Shown: positions 1 to 7,811, numbered from the stretch's first letter. The stretch is DNA of 64,000 nt from Thioclava sp. GXIMD4216 (GCF_037949285.1 NZ_CP149926.1:1591501-1655500), one strand, 5' to 3'. Notes: generated from the letters alone by a model not told the origin. Made by a program: numbers and translations.

Positions 1-2
1 CA

Positions 3-362
3 CCGTTGGCACATGTCTGGGGCACTCATGATTGCGTTGTCGGCCTTGGCGGCGGGGCTGTGCTGGCGATGACCGGCGAGGATATCGTGGCCGATCTGCG
101 CGGGCGATACGACAGCCCCGAAACGGCTGCGGCCTTACTGGCCGATATGGGCTTTGATAGCTTGGGCGCTGCTGTTGCTTCACGCCTGCCGGAGCATGAA
201 CGGCTTTCCAAGGTTAATATGGGCGACATTTGCGTTGTTCCCGTTGATGGCCCGCTCTCCGAGGCCGTGGGCCTTGTCGATGTGTCGCACATCAACATCC
301 TTACCCCGAACGGGCGCGGCATTGTCCCGCGCCGAATGATGACCCGCGCCTTCAAGGTCTGA
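3..362 (+). CDS. phage tail-assembly protein, DUF6950-like (5' partial)
   Basis: The reading frame is open to the left edge, so the true start lies outside the window. The remaining ~119 residues begin with a WGTHDC motif, followed by an alanine-rich LAMTGEDIVADLRGRYD segment. This matches the DUF6950 family, which in alphaproteobacterial prophages sits between the tape-measure and host-specificity genes and has a Cys-containing peptidase-like pocket. The Cys in HDC would be the candidate active residue. It ends 4 bases before the next gene, so the two are probably one transcript. Family assignment is by recognition of the motif pattern; the enzymatic role is inferred. Confidence 0.6.
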   Translation, partial: PLAHVWGTHDCVVGLGGGAVLAMTGEDIVADLRGRYDSPETAAALLADMGFDSLGAAVASRLPEHERLSKVNMGDICVVPVDGPLSEAVGLVDVSHINILTPNGRGIVPRRMMTRAFKV

Positions 363-366
363 CCCT

Positions 367-750
367 ATGAAAAAATTGCTTCTACTCTCCACCGCGCTGA
401 TCGCCGTCAGCGCGGTTCCGGCACATGCTGGCCCGGTCTCGTGGGCGCTGCTGGCCAATGGGGCCAGTCTCTGGTCGGTTGCGGCAAATGCGGCCAGCGC
501 ATTGCTTGCAACGTCGTTTGGCCGGATCGCGGTTTCGGCGGCTTCCTCGCTTCTGTCTGCGGCGTTGCCCGCGCGGTTCGATGACAGGCCGCAGATCCGC
601 GCGGTCGGGCGCATGGAGTTCGAAGCGCTGGTGGTCGGCCTGACCGAGGCCCAGCTGGCCGAGAGCTACGCCGATGTGCGCCACGCCTGCCACGGGCGGA
701 TCGGCGAGAAAGCTTTCCTCTGGGCCACAGGGTCCAAATTCTGGAACTGA
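367..750 (+). CDS. small prophage protein with signal-like N-terminus, possibly a truncated tail protein
   Basis: This 127-residue protein starts with a clear signal-peptide-like segment (MKKLLLLSTALIAVSAVPAHA), followed by an alanine-rich hydrophobic stretch to about residue 68. The C-terminal part is polar and I do not recognise it. In related prophages the gene after the DUF6950 gene is the large host-specificity tail protein, which often starts with a similar hydrophobic segment. This one may therefore be a shortened remnant of that protein, but that is inference. It is followed directly by a strong terminator, which ends the tail transcript. Confidence 0.5.
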   Translation: MKKLLLLSTALIAVSAVPAHAGPVSWALLANGASLWSVAANAASALLATSFGRIAVSAASSLLSAALPARFDDRPQIRAVGRMEFEALVVGLTEAQLAESYADVRHACHGRIGEKAFLWATGSKFWN

Positions 751-754
751 CACA

Positions 755-779
755 CCCCGCCCCTTGGGCGGGGTTTTTT
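755..779 (+). terminator. rho-independent terminator
   Basis: A perfect 8-bp stem CCCCGCCC/GGGCGGGG with a 3-base loop is followed by six T. It separates the tail genes from the lysis genes. Confidence 0.85.
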
Positions 780-793
780 CATGGAGAAACCAC

Positions 794-1447
794 ATGCTGA
801 GCACAGCACATCTGGCGGCCATCGCGGGCCGTCGGGAAACCCCGCTTATGCGGTCGGTGGTGGCCGGTCTGGCCGATCCCCGCGCGCGGGATATGGCCCC
901 GTCGCACCGGATGGCGCAGTTTGTCGCGCAGATCGCGCATGAAAGCGCGCGCTTCCGCTATGCCGCGGAAGCCTGGGGCCCGACCCGCGCGCAGCGCCGC
1001 TATGAGGGGCGGCGCGATCTGGGCAATCTGCAGGCGGGCGATGGCTACCGCTTTCGCGGGCGCGGGCCGATCCAGATCACGGGGCGGGCGAATTATGCCC
1101 GCTTCACCGCCTGGGCCGAGGGGCCGGATTTCGAGGCGGTGCCCGATGCGGTCATGGGCGATCCGTGGCTCGGGCTGTCGGCGGTCTGGTTCTGGCAGGC
1201 GGGGGCGGGGCGCAGCCTCAATGCCTATGCCGATAAAGGCGATATCGAGATGATCACCCGCCGCATCAATGGCGGGCTGAACGGCTATGCCGACCGGCTG
1301 GCCCTCTATACCCGCGCGGGGCTGGTGCTGCTGGGGCAGGGCCCGAACGATGTGCGGGCCTTCCAGCGGCTGGCCGGTCTGACGGTCGACGGCCTCGCAG
1401 GCCCCGCCACGCGCGGCGCGCTCCATTCCCATCTTCTCAAGCTCTGA
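794..1447 (+). CDS. phage endolysin: GH19 chitinase-like muramidase with C-terminal peptidoglycan-binding domain
   Basis: The ATG at 794 is chosen because it has a good GGAG ribosome site at 783-786; the upstream in-frame extension would run through the terminator. The 217-residue protein has the GH19 fold signature: HESARF with candidate catalytic Glu50 and Glu59, then YRFRGRGPIQITGRANYARF (residues about 83-102) lining the cleft. Residues about 185-215 (VRAFQRLAGLTVDG) form a PG_binding_1 repeat. Such proteins cut cell-wall glycan at phage release. It has no signal peptide, so it needs a holin, and one follows 11 bases downstream. Confidence 0.88.
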   Translation: MLSTAHLAAIAGRRETPLMRSVVAGLADPRARDMAPSHRMAQFVAQIAHESARFRYAAEAWGPTRAQRRYEGRRDLGNLQAGDGYRFRGRGPIQITGRANYARFTAWAEGPDFEAVPDAVMGDPWLGLSAVWFWQAGAGRSLNAYADKGDIEMITRRINGGLNGYADRLALYTRAGLVLLGQGPNDVRAFQRLAGLTVDGLAGPATRGALHSHLLKL

Positions 1448-1458
1448 AAGGATCTCCC

Positions 1459-1803
1459 ATGCTTGACGCAATTATCGCGGCGCTGATGCCGCACATCCTG
1501 CAACTGCTGGCGCTGGCGGTCACCGCGCTGGTCGGCTGGATCGCCGCCGAGGTCAAACGCCGCTTCGGTATCGAGATCGAGGCCCGTCACCGCGAGGCGC
1601 TGCATTCGGCGCTGATGACCGGCGCGCAGCTCGCGCTGGCGCGGCTGGGGGCAGGGGCGGGCCCCACGGCGCTGACACAGGCCGCCGTCGATTACGCCAG
1701 AGCCTCGGTGCCCGACGCGATCAGCAGGCTCGGCCCTTCGGCGCAGGTGCTGCAGGATCTGGCCGAGGCCAAGGTTTCGGCGCTGGCCGGCGTTTTGAAA
1801 TGA
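1459..1803 (+). CDS. putative holin, LL-H (phage_holin_6_1) type
   Basis: A 114-residue protein with one strong N-terminal membrane segment (about residues 4-28), followed by an amphipathic charged helix (EVKRRFGIEIEARHREAL) and an alanine-rich tail. Size, topology and position directly after an endolysin match phage holins of the LL-H-like group. These form holes in the inner membrane so that the endolysin can reach the wall. The family assignment rests on architecture and context rather than a diagnostic motif. A terminator follows within 3 bases. Confidence 0.55.
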   Translation: MLDAIIAALMPHILQLLALAVTALVGWIAAEVKRRFGIEIEARHREALHSALMTGAQLALARLGAGAGPTALTQAAVDYARASVPDAISRLGPSAQVLQDLAEAKVSALAGVLK

Positions 1804-1805
1804 TA

Positions 1806-1829
1806 GAAGGGAGCCGGTTGGCTCCCTTC
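1806..1829. terminator. hairpin between convergent holin and hicB
   Basis: A perfect 10-bp stem GAAGGGAGCC/GGCTCCCTTC with a GGTT loop lies between two convergent genes. There is little T-tract on either side. A near-identical hairpin occurs at 3998-4017. Confidence 0.6.
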
Positions 1830-1834
1830 CCGTC

Positions 1835-2227
1835 TTATGCGACGCGCTCGATCTCGTTTCTGACAGCCTGGGCAAGAAAGGCGGACCGGTTCATCTGCAA
1901 GCGGTCTGCTGTTTCATCGACCGCTTCGAGAAGGCCCTGTTCCATGCTGATATTTGCGCGCACGGTCTTAGTGATACGGCGCACCAAGGGCACTTGAACG
2001 AGAAATGCGCCCTCGGCCAGATCTTCCTTCACCTCGCTCCGGATCGCCTCCAGATCGCGAGGATGGGGGGCTTCATGGCCGTCTGCAAAATAGTCATCAA
2101 GCGCCGCGATAGCATACGACATCAGGTCTTTCTCTTCATCTGCCGCTGCAAAGCAGTCAGGGACATCCGGAAAGGACACGCCATAAGCGCTACCCGGATC
2201 ATGATGGACGATGGCCCAGTATTTCAT
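1835..2227 (-). CDS. hicB: HicB-family antitoxin with C-terminal ribbon-helix-helix
   Basis: A 130-residue protein. The N-terminal half (WAIVHHDPGSAYGVSFPDVPDCFAAAD) is the degenerate RNase-H-like HicB fold that caps the toxin. The C-terminal segment (KTVRANISMEQGLLEAVDETADRLQMNRSAFLAQAVRNEIE) is an RHH DNA-binding domain. HicB neutralises HicA and represses its own operon. It lies downstream of hicA on the same strand, 59 bases away, in the usual hicA-hicB order. It is located inside the prophage segment, where such pairs often stabilise the element. Confidence 0.9.
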   Translation of the reverse strand: MKYWAIVHHDPGSAYGVSFPDVPDCFAAADEEKDLMSYAIAALDDYFADGHEAPHPRDLEAIRSEVKEDLAEGAFLVQVPLVRRITKTVRANISMEQGLLEAVDETADRLQMNRSAFLAQAVRNEIERVA

Positions 2228-2286
2228 TTCTCTTTCCTCTCTTTGCCGGAACGGCCCGTTTGTCCCTTGGCTGCCGACAGGCCGGA

Positions 2287-2469
2287 TTAAATCCAGCCTG
2301 CCTGCTTTGCGATGTTGCGGGCGGTGCCTGTCGGCAAGTCCCGCTTTGGATGAGGGACGATCACCGTTCGATCTCCTTTCCTGAGCTTTGCATGCGATCC
2401 TCTTTGAGAAACCTCGATAAAGCCTTCGGATTTGAGCCGGTCGATGATCTTTCGGCTATTCCTTTCCAT
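2287..2469 (-). CDS. hicA: HicA-family mRNA interferase toxin
   Basis: A complete 60-residue HicA: a dsRBD-like fold with the motif RGSHAKLRKG, in which His26 is the conserved catalytic histidine, and a PHPKRDLPTGTARNIAKQAG C-terminus. HicA cleaves mRNA in a translation-independent way when HicB is degraded. It is the first gene of the operon. Upstream lie two palindromic repeats (2469-2528) that fit HicB operators. Confidence 0.92.
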   Translation of the reverse strand: MERNSRKIIDRLKSEGFIEVSQRGSHAKLRKGDRTVIVPHPKRDLPTGTARNIAKQAGWI

Positions 2470-2528
2470 GTGTATTTATATACACACATTCCCCAATCTT
2501 CGCAAGTTTTTTGTGTATATAAATGCGC
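2469..2528 (-). promoter_or_regulatory. hicAB operator: repeated TGTGTA...TACACA palindromes
   Basis: TGTGTATTTATATACACA (2469-2486) is an inverted repeat with perfect 6-bp arms. A second partial copy, TGTGTATATAAATGCGC, lies at 2512-2528. The region is very AT-rich compared with its surroundings and sits at the hicA start, as expected for an RHH-repressed toxin-antitoxin promoter. Binding by HicB is inferred. Confidence 0.65.
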
Positions 2529-2662
2529 AAAAAACTTGGTGCGCGCCACAGAGCCTGCGTTCTGAAAGCGCCTGCGATGGCCGCCGCCGTGTGGCCGTTG
2601 AAACCTATGACCGTGCGCAATGACGCACACGCCAATAAACCCCTGAATAGGAGCATAATATC

Positions 2663-3985
2663 ATGGCACGTTTCCCCTCACGTGGCGGCCCGCGCCCGCC
2701 CTTTGGCTATCCGCGTCCCATCCCGCGCCCAAGTATTCCGGGGCATTTCCTCGATCCTTTGAAGGCCGATGCCATTGTGCTGATCGGGGCGAGTCTGATG
2801 GATTATGGCGACGATAGCACCGAACAGGCCGCGTATATTCAGGCCGCGTTCCGGAACCTCGGCTATCGGGGTGTCCTCGATAACCGTGCCGTGCGCGGGG
2901 ACCGGATGGCCCAGACGCAGACGCGGCTGGATGATGTGGCCGTGGATTATGCCAGCACGGCGCGCCGGGCGTTTGCTATGATGCACCGCCCCGGCAATGA
3001 CATCACGGCGATGCGGCCTCTGGATGACACGCAGGGGGATTTCATCCGCACCGGCCTGTCCGGCATCACCGACCGGCTGAAGCGGATTGGCTTTGGCGGG
3101 TTTGCCGCGGCCAGTGTGACGAAGCGGTTCTACACGGCAGATCCGGCGGTGCTGTATAATGACCCTGCCACTGATGTGAATGGCTCGCTGCCCTATAACG
3201 AGGCCTATGTTATCCCGTGGATCGAAAAGGAAATGCCGCGTTACGCCTCGGATGGGGTGGCCAAGATCGATGCGTATGAATGGGTGAACGAGTCGCGCTG
3301 GATTGTGACCTATGGCGACAAAACCCATCTGGTGGCATCGGTCGAGCATATCTTCCCCGAGTGGTTGCTGTACCAGCTCAAGCGTCAGCACGACAACGAC
3401 GTGCGGGCTGATGTGGCGGGTAAGTCCTTTGTGTTTCGCTGTGCGGCGGGGGATGATACCGCAGCGGCGGCGGTCGATGCGGTCACCTATGGCGGGGCGG
3501 TCAATGTCATCCCGAAGTTCCGCAGCTATATCACCGATCAGACGGGGGCGGTCTGCCCGCATTTCGCGGTGGATATCATCGGCGGGTCTATCCCGTCGAA
3601 CCAAGGTGGTGGCGATGCGGCGATTATCTCCGACGCACGGCTGCAGGGGGCGGCAATGAATACGCATTACACCTATGCCTCTGCGGCGGAGAGCATCACG
3701 CGGCAGGCTTTCGTGCAGACGCGGCATATGGGCTTGCCGACTGGCGCGACCGGTCGGCTGACGCTGGCCGCGTCGCGTGCGGCCACTGGCACCGACCGGC
3801 GTGGGGATGTGGTGGTGAACGGCGCAACGGTCGGGGTGCTGGATGCAGCGACTAACGCAACATCGAACGAGCTGGCCAATATCCCCTTCGAGATTAGTGA
3901 TGACGGGGTTTTGGATGTGAGAATCACGCCGAGCGCAGGGTCGAACTATGCCTATCAGACATCGTGGGCACTAGATTTCGACTGA
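2663..3985 (+). CDS. prophage SGNH/GDSL-type hydrolase with fibre-like C-terminal domain
   Basis: A 440-residue protein with an AGGAG site at 2646-2650. A proline-rich leader (residues 5-30) precedes an SGNH-like core: IGASLMD with candidate nucleophile Ser44, an Arg/Gly-rich block near 70-82, GND at 111-113, and DKTH (Asp219, His222) as the candidate block V dyad. The remaining ~200 residues look like beta-rich modules, in keeping with tail-fibre or surface-decorating proteins. SGNH enzymes remove acyl groups from glycans or lipids; here a host-surface deacetylase on the virion is plausible. Substrate and virion location are inferred. It is a single-gene transcript, isolated from the lysis genes by the hicAB pair. 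Confidence 0.6.
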   Translation: MARFPSRGGPRPPFGYPRPIPRPSIPGHFLDPLKADAIVLIGASLMDYGDDSTEQAAYIQAAFRNLGYRGVLDNRAVRGDRMAQTQTRLDDVAVDYASTARRAFAMMHRPGNDITAMRPLDDTQGDFIRTGLSGITDRLKRIGFGGFAAASVTKRFYTADPAVLYNDPATDVNGSLPYNEAYVIPWIEKEMPRYASDGVAKIDAYEWVNESRWIVTYGDKTHLVASVEHIFPEWLLYQLKRQHDNDVRADVAGKSFVFRCAAGDDTAAAAVDAVTYGGAVNVIPKFRSYITDQTGAVCPHFAVDIIGGSIPSNQGGGDAAIISDARLQGAAMNTHYTYASAAESITRQAFVQTRHMGLPTGATGRLTLAASRAATGTDRRGDVVVNGATVGVLDAATNATSNELANIPFEISDDGVLDVRITPSAGSNYAYQTSWALDFD

Positions 3986-3997
3986 TGTAACCGAAAA

Positions 3998-4017
3998 GGG
4001 GAGCCGATTGGCTCCCC
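3998..4017 (+). terminator. hairpin downstream of SGNH gene
   Basis: Perfect 8-bp stem GGGGAGCC/GGCTCCCC with a GATT loop, 13 bases after the stop codon. There is no T-tract, so termination efficiency is uncertain. Confidence 0.5.
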
Positions 4018-4101
4018 ACACTCTGCACGCCTTAGGACATATGAACCCCATCTTGATAGCGCGGGCAGGTTAAGGGCTGGCTAATTCGTGGGGGGTGGGC
4101 T

Positions 4102-4415
4102 TTGGCCCTATCCGGACATTCATCGGGCCGATCTATGCGGCGATGCAGTTCACTGAACCAGACAATCGTGGCACTGTGCAGCATGCTCCGAATGCTCGAC
4201 GTCCGGAATGCGGACGAAGCTGCCCTTTGCCGCAGGTACTTAGTTTTTACTGCACACGCGAGAGCGTTGGCGCGCAGGGCGAAAACCGGGCCTGCGCCGC
4301 AACCGCGCGCTCTAGATCTACAGTGGAAGTGAGTACATCTCGAGGCGCGTTTCCAGTGCCACTCGCAAAATAAAAATAATAAAGCTTGCCGTATGGTCCC
4401 AAACCAGTCATGCAG
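4102..4415 (+). repeat. interspersed degenerate repeat, copy A (with a short fragment at 4392-4415)
   Basis: Bases 4102-4225 align with the second half of the repeat at 5846-5985 (shared GGCCCT-TCCGGACATTCATC and GCGGCGATGCAGTTCA blocks, then the GCAGCAT block). Bases 4392-4415 resemble the beginning of that repeat (CAAACC-GTCATGC). The stretch from 3986 to 4539 holds no convincing gene; short open frames in it are by-products of the repeat. It ends in the presumed leader of the cold-shock gene. Confidence 0.6.
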
Positions 4416-4539
4416 TAGGAGCTACGTTTCTTCTCTTCGACATGCTGTCTCCGTTCATTCGGTTCCGGTTCTCGACTTGGATCGACATTTGCCGGGTTGT
4501 CGCAATTTTGCGGGCAGCATAATCAAGGAGACCACGGAT

Positions 4540-4746
4540 ATGGCCAATGGCACCGTGAAATGGTTCAATTCCACTAAAGGCTTCGGCTTCATTCAGCCGG
4601 AAAATGGCAACAAGGATGTGTTCCTGCACATCTCTGCTGTTGAACGCGCAGGAATCTCGCGGCTTGAGGATGGTCAGAAGGTGACCTTCGACATCGAATC
4701 CGGTCGTGATGGTCGCGAGTCGGCCAGCAATCTTGAGCTTGCGTGA
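4540..4746 (+). CDS. cold-shock protein, CspA family
   Basis: A 68-residue single-domain cold-shock protein. The RNP1 motif KGFGFIQP and RNP2 motif VFLHIS, the nucleic-acid-binding aromatic face, are intact. It acts as an RNA chaperone/antiterminator in the cytoplasm. The ATG at 4540 is chosen for its AAGGAG site at 4525-4530 and for the family length; an upstream in-frame extension is unsupported. Its stop codon overlaps the GTG start of the next gene, implying translational coupling. The ~120 bases before it are probably a leader RNA, as is common for csp genes. Confidence 0.92.
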   Translation: MANGTVKWFNSTKGFGFIQPENGNKDVFLHISAVERAGISRLEDGQKVTFDIESGRDGRESASNLELA

Positions 4747-4973
4747 AGCACAAGTTCGACGATCTGTTCAAAGCAGTTCCGGTCCACGATCGTAAGGGCC
4801 GGACCGCAGGCGCCGCGACACGCACAGCAAGTACCGGCCCTGCCACCGCTCTGGATAAAACATCCAGCGCCGCCTGGGAAATCCTTGACGAAGAAGCCGA
4901 GATCCGCGCTCAGAAAACCGCACGCCTGAAGGCGGCGCGGGAGATGCAGAAGAAAGCCGCCCTCAAGGAATGA
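4743..4973 (+). CDS. small charged protein coupled to the cold-shock gene
   Basis: A 76-residue protein starting with GTG inside the stop of the cold-shock gene (4-base overlap). The first half is rich in Thr/Ala. The second half ([18 protein letters not shown]) is a strongly charged predicted helix. I do not recognise a named domain. Overlap with the cold-shock gene suggests co-translation and a role in the same stress response, which is inference only. Confidence 0.6.
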   Translation: MKHKFDDLFKAVPVHDRKGRTAGAATRTASTGPATALDKTSSAAWEILDEEAEIRAQKTARLKAAREMQKKAALKE

Positions 4974-5094
4974 CCCTCCGGTTCAGGTCGGCCCGAATGC
5001 CGACCTGTCCTCCGGTTTTCACAGTTCCACGACACCAGCGCATTGTCTCGATCTTCCGCAAAACTTGTGGCGGGATCTGTATAAGGAAACCCGC

Positions 5095-5292
5095 ATGGGA
5101 TATTCATCACCGAAGAAGCAACTGGATCTGAAAGCCTTTCTGAGTGAGCCCGCGAAACGGCACTACGGAGGCAAAGGCTACAGCTTCCACAGATCTGCAG
5201 CCCCCAAAGCTGCACCAGCCCCCCACAAAGACATATCGAAAGCACCGCATGATGCGGTCTCCTCGTCTGACGAAAAAGAAAATAAAAACTAG
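5095..5292 (+). CDS. small basic protein of unknown function
   Basis: A 65-residue basic, proline/alanine-rich protein. The ATG at 5095 is chosen over an earlier in-frame start because of the AAGGAA site at 5083-5088. The C-terminus is a Lys/Asp/Glu-rich tail. No domain is recognised. Its stop codon abuts the start of the next gene (5293), so it belongs to the operon that begins with the cold-shock gene. Confidence 0.5.
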   Translation: MGYSSPKKQLDLKAFLSEPAKRHYGGKGYSFHRSAAPKAAPAPHKDISKAPHDAVSSSDEKENKN

Positions 5293-5547
5293 ATGATAGA
5301 AATTCACTGGGGTCACCAGATGACCCTAATTGCACCGCATGATGGCGCTGTGGAACGGTTCAGCACGATCGAAAAAGCCCGTTACTGGCTTAAGCGCAAA
5401 TGGCCCGCCGCCCATGCGACCAGAGAGTTGGCCCTGACAAAGATCGATGCGGCGATGGATTGCCTCGTTCCAGTAGAAGAGGCCCGCTGCGCCTTTCTGG
5501 CCGCAGCAACTTCGGCAGGGTTTATCTCCGTCAAAGACGCGTCTTGA
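5293..5547 (+). CDS. DUF982 family protein
   Basis: An 84-residue protein with the DUF982 pattern: ARYWLKRKWPA, followed by a central helix ending in a conserved Cys (AMDCL) and a C-terminal ARCAFLAAATSAGF. DUF982 proteins are small, of unknown function, and largely restricted to alphaproteobacteria, often in plasmid or accessory regions. It starts immediately after the preceding stop, so the two are co-translated. A second in-frame ATG at 5320 is an alternative start. Confidence 0.65.
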   Translation: MIEIHWGHQMTLIAPHDGAVERFSTIEKARYWLKRKWPAAHATRELALTKIDAAMDCLVPVEEARCAFLAAATSAGFISVKDAS

Positions 5548-5775
5548 CCAAGCATCGAGAAAGCTGCGGGTTCGCAATGAAAGTTGCGTCAATAACGGGC
5601 GTTGGATCTGCACTATTAACCGTGGCCGACCAAACCACAAGCACTGCAGACCGGTATGACCGGTTCGGGTATGCTGCATAACTGGCAGCGTCCTGAGCGA
5701 ACGGCGACTTGGGGCAGTCATTGGTGGCATGCCCCTTCTGCACTCGCGAAATGCTGTGCCGGCGGAATATGGTAG

Positions 5776-5990
5776 TTTGGGCTCAAACCGGTCATGCGGC
5801 GGCGCGGCAGCCCAATCAGCAGGCCGCACCGCTGTATCGACGTCTTTCGGCCCTGTCCGGACATTCATCTGGCGGGTGTACGCGGCGATGCAGTTCATTG
5901 AACCGGTCATTCGTGGTATTCTGCAGCATCACCCGGTTGCCCAGTTTCCGCAAAGCGGGACGAAGCGGACGGTCGCGAATATTGCGAGCA
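5776..5990 (+). repeat. interspersed repeat, copy B (longest copy)
   Basis: Bases 5776-5845 are identical over 70 bases to 6501-6570. The remainder (5846-5985) is the best-preserved version of the element also seen at 4102-4225 and 7812-7925. The interval 5548-6036 contains no convincing gene apart from this element. Confidence 0.75.
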
Positions 5991-6036
5991 CCTCGTGACA
6001 CGGGCTAAGATAAAAATTGGGTAGGCTATCAAGAGA

Positions 6037-6465
6037 GTGATGATGCAGACGAGTATCCAGTCCGTCGTGGACGTCGTTGATCGCCTTGATCCCCCTGAGC
6101 ATCGAAGGGGAAGTCTCCCAGATGACAACCTGATAAGGCGATACGAGGTAGCGACCGGCTTCACCTTCTCAGACGATTATAAAACGCTCTTGAAGCGTTC
6201 AAGCAACGCGTTCGTGGGGGCGTTCGACATCTTAGCATTAGATAGAGAAATGCTTGGAGCGCCAGGCGATCTACTTGCGGAGTTGGGCGATGCGAGGGCG
6301 GTCGGCGTCCCATCGGATTGGCTTCCGATCAGCACGGATAACGGCGATTATTATTGCTTGCTCGAGGATGGGTCGGTGCGATTTTGGAGCCATGATGGCG
6401 CGACAAATGAAGCGTGGCCATCGGTTGCCGCCTGGGCAGCAGAGGTATGGGTCGGCGGCAATTAA
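6037..6465 (+). CDS. SMI1/KNR4 (SUKH) family protein, orphan immunity-like
   Basis: A 142-residue protein with SUKH features: an N-terminal helix (DDNLIRRYEVATGFTFSDDYKTLLKRSSN), a central FDILALDREM strand, and a C-terminal WLPISTDNGDYYCLLEDGSVRFWSHDG block ending in a Trp-rich helix. SUKH proteins in bacteria commonly neutralise secreted contact-dependent or polymorphic nuclease toxins. No toxin gene is next to it. The gene is bracketed by two copies of an identical 70-base repeat, as expected for a displaced module. Immunity function is inferred from family behaviour. Confidence 0.75.
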   Translation: MMMQTSIQSVVDVVDRLDPPEHRRGSLPDDNLIRRYEVATGFTFSDDYKTLLKRSSNAFVGAFDILALDREMLGAPGDLLAELGDARAVGVPSDWLPISTDNGDYYCLLEDGSVRFWSHDGATNEAWPSVAAWAAEVWVGGN

Positions 6466-6500
6466 GCGTTTTTGCCAACCCAATAAGGCTGACCGTCCGC

Positions 6501-6620
6501 TTTGGGCTCAAACCGGTCATGCGGCGGCGCGGCAGCCCAATCAGCAGGCCGCACCGCTGTATCGACGTCTCCGGCCCTATCCGGACCTTCGCCAGAATGA
6601 GCTTCGTTGCGGCGCAGCTT
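6501..6620 (+). repeat. interspersed repeat, copy C
   Basis: Bases 6501-6570 are an exact direct copy of 5776-5845. After the common GGCCCT-TCCGGAC block (about 6573-6585) the sequence diverges. No gene is visible between 6466 and 6774. Confidence 0.8.
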
Positions 6621-6774
6621 CCCTAAAGCCGCCGTTCACATCATCATGGTAACATCGGGCCACTAATGGCGGTTGATCGCTGTGGCGATTTGCCCGACAT
6701 CAAGCTACGAAAATGTTTGCCTAAGTCAGATCTCTGTGCCTACGCTGGATCATTCGTATCCAAAGGGCCCATTC

Positions 6775-7725
6775 ATGTCTCTTTCTGACAATGCACTTTC
6801 CAAGATTTCATCACCCACGTCACCTCCGAAAACCAGTGCAGATATCGACCGCATCCAAAAGGGCGCGAACGATAGAAAGCGTGAGGTCTACTGGATCGGC
6901 TTTCTCGAAGGCGCCCTTTCATCTCACGCGATTGAGCCTGGTGAGGAGGCCGCAATCCTCGCTGAAGCCGACAAATTCGCGGAGTTTTTCGACGATCCTG
7001 ATGCGTCGGACTTGGCTGAAGATATCCGCGCGCGATGCTTTTCCGGCCAAAATGACTTGATGGCAGCGTTGGAAGACGTAATCGCCGACAAAAGGGATGA
7101 GATCCAAGCCACAGCGCCCTACAGTGATCGTGACGAAGTAAACGAGTTCCTCGGGTTTTGCGCTGGTATCGTCTGTGATGGACTGATCCTCCCCGAAGAA
7201 GCCGACGCCATACTTTCAAGGATTAGGTCGAGCGACACGCTTACATCTTCGCCGGTATATCGTGATCTTTGGCGTGCGACCGAGGCCGCGATGGCAGACA
7301 GAGTGCTGAGCGCCGACGAGGCAGAGGAAATCCGGCAGTGGATCGCCTTGCTGGTCGGCGACGGTTACGTGGATACGGGTGTTCCGAACATTGGCAACAC
7401 CGCACAGCTGGACGAACCGATTTTCGACCCGGCACTGATCGAGTTTGTAGGTAAGTGCTTTGTTCTGACAGGCCCCATGAGGATGGGTACCCGCAGCTTC
7501 ATCATTGAGGAGATCGAACGTTGTGGCGGTGAGGTCGGGAAAACCGTCGTACGCCGAACAGATTATGTGGTTGTATCCTCGACTGCGTCAAAGAACTGGC
7601 GCACCACGCATTTCGGGACGAAGATCGAGCGGGCAAAAGAGCTGATCGTCGAGGGTTACAAGTTGCGGTTCGTTGCAGAACACGCCTTAGAGAAGGCAAT
7701 CAAAATGTACGGGCAAGGGACTTGA
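6775..7725 (+). CDS. TerB-like helical protein fused to a BRCT domain
   Basis: A 316-residue protein. Three helical blocks (around residues 35-65, 120-150 and 165-195) share an acidic EPGEEAAIL / LPEEADAIL / SADEAEEIR pattern, resembling TerB-type tellurite-resistance helices. The C-terminal ~90 residues form a BRCT domain: FVLTGPMRMGTRSFIIEEIE, CGGEVGKTVVRRTDYVVVSS, then W..THFGTKIERAKEL. BRCT domains bind DNA ends or partner proteins in DNA repair. Stand-alone BRCT proteins occur next to defence and repair genes. Here it precedes an RloC-like ATPase by about 400 bases. The start at 6775 is the first ATG giving a soluble N-terminus; the ribosome site is weak. Confidence 0.65.
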   Translation: MSLSDNALSKISSPTSPPKTSADIDRIQKGANDRKREVYWIGFLEGALSSHAIEPGEEAAILAEADKFAEFFDDPDASDLAEDIRARCFSGQNDLMAALEDVIADKRDEIQATAPYSDRDEVNEFLGFCAGIVCDGLILPEEADAILSRIRSSDTLTSSPVYRDLWRATEAAMADRVLSADEAEEIRQWIALLVGDGYVDTGVPNIGNTAQLDEPIFDPALIEFVGKCFVLTGPMRMGTRSFIIEEIERCGGEVGKTVVRRTDYVVVSSTASKNWRTTHFGTKIERAKELIVEGYKLRFVAEHALEKAIKMYGQGT

Positions 7726-7811
7726 ACACCTTACAAGCACGGCCTCGGCTGCGCTGCCGTGGAGCAAAGGCCCTGAACTTCTTTTATTGCCAGCGTGCTG
7801 GATGCGCTTGG

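Noticed and set aside
4095..4373. Short frames with YAAMQFTEP-like peptides at 4095, 5729 and 6414
   Set aside because: They coincide with the interspersed repeats and have no ribosome sites. The peptide similarity reflects repeated DNA, not genes.
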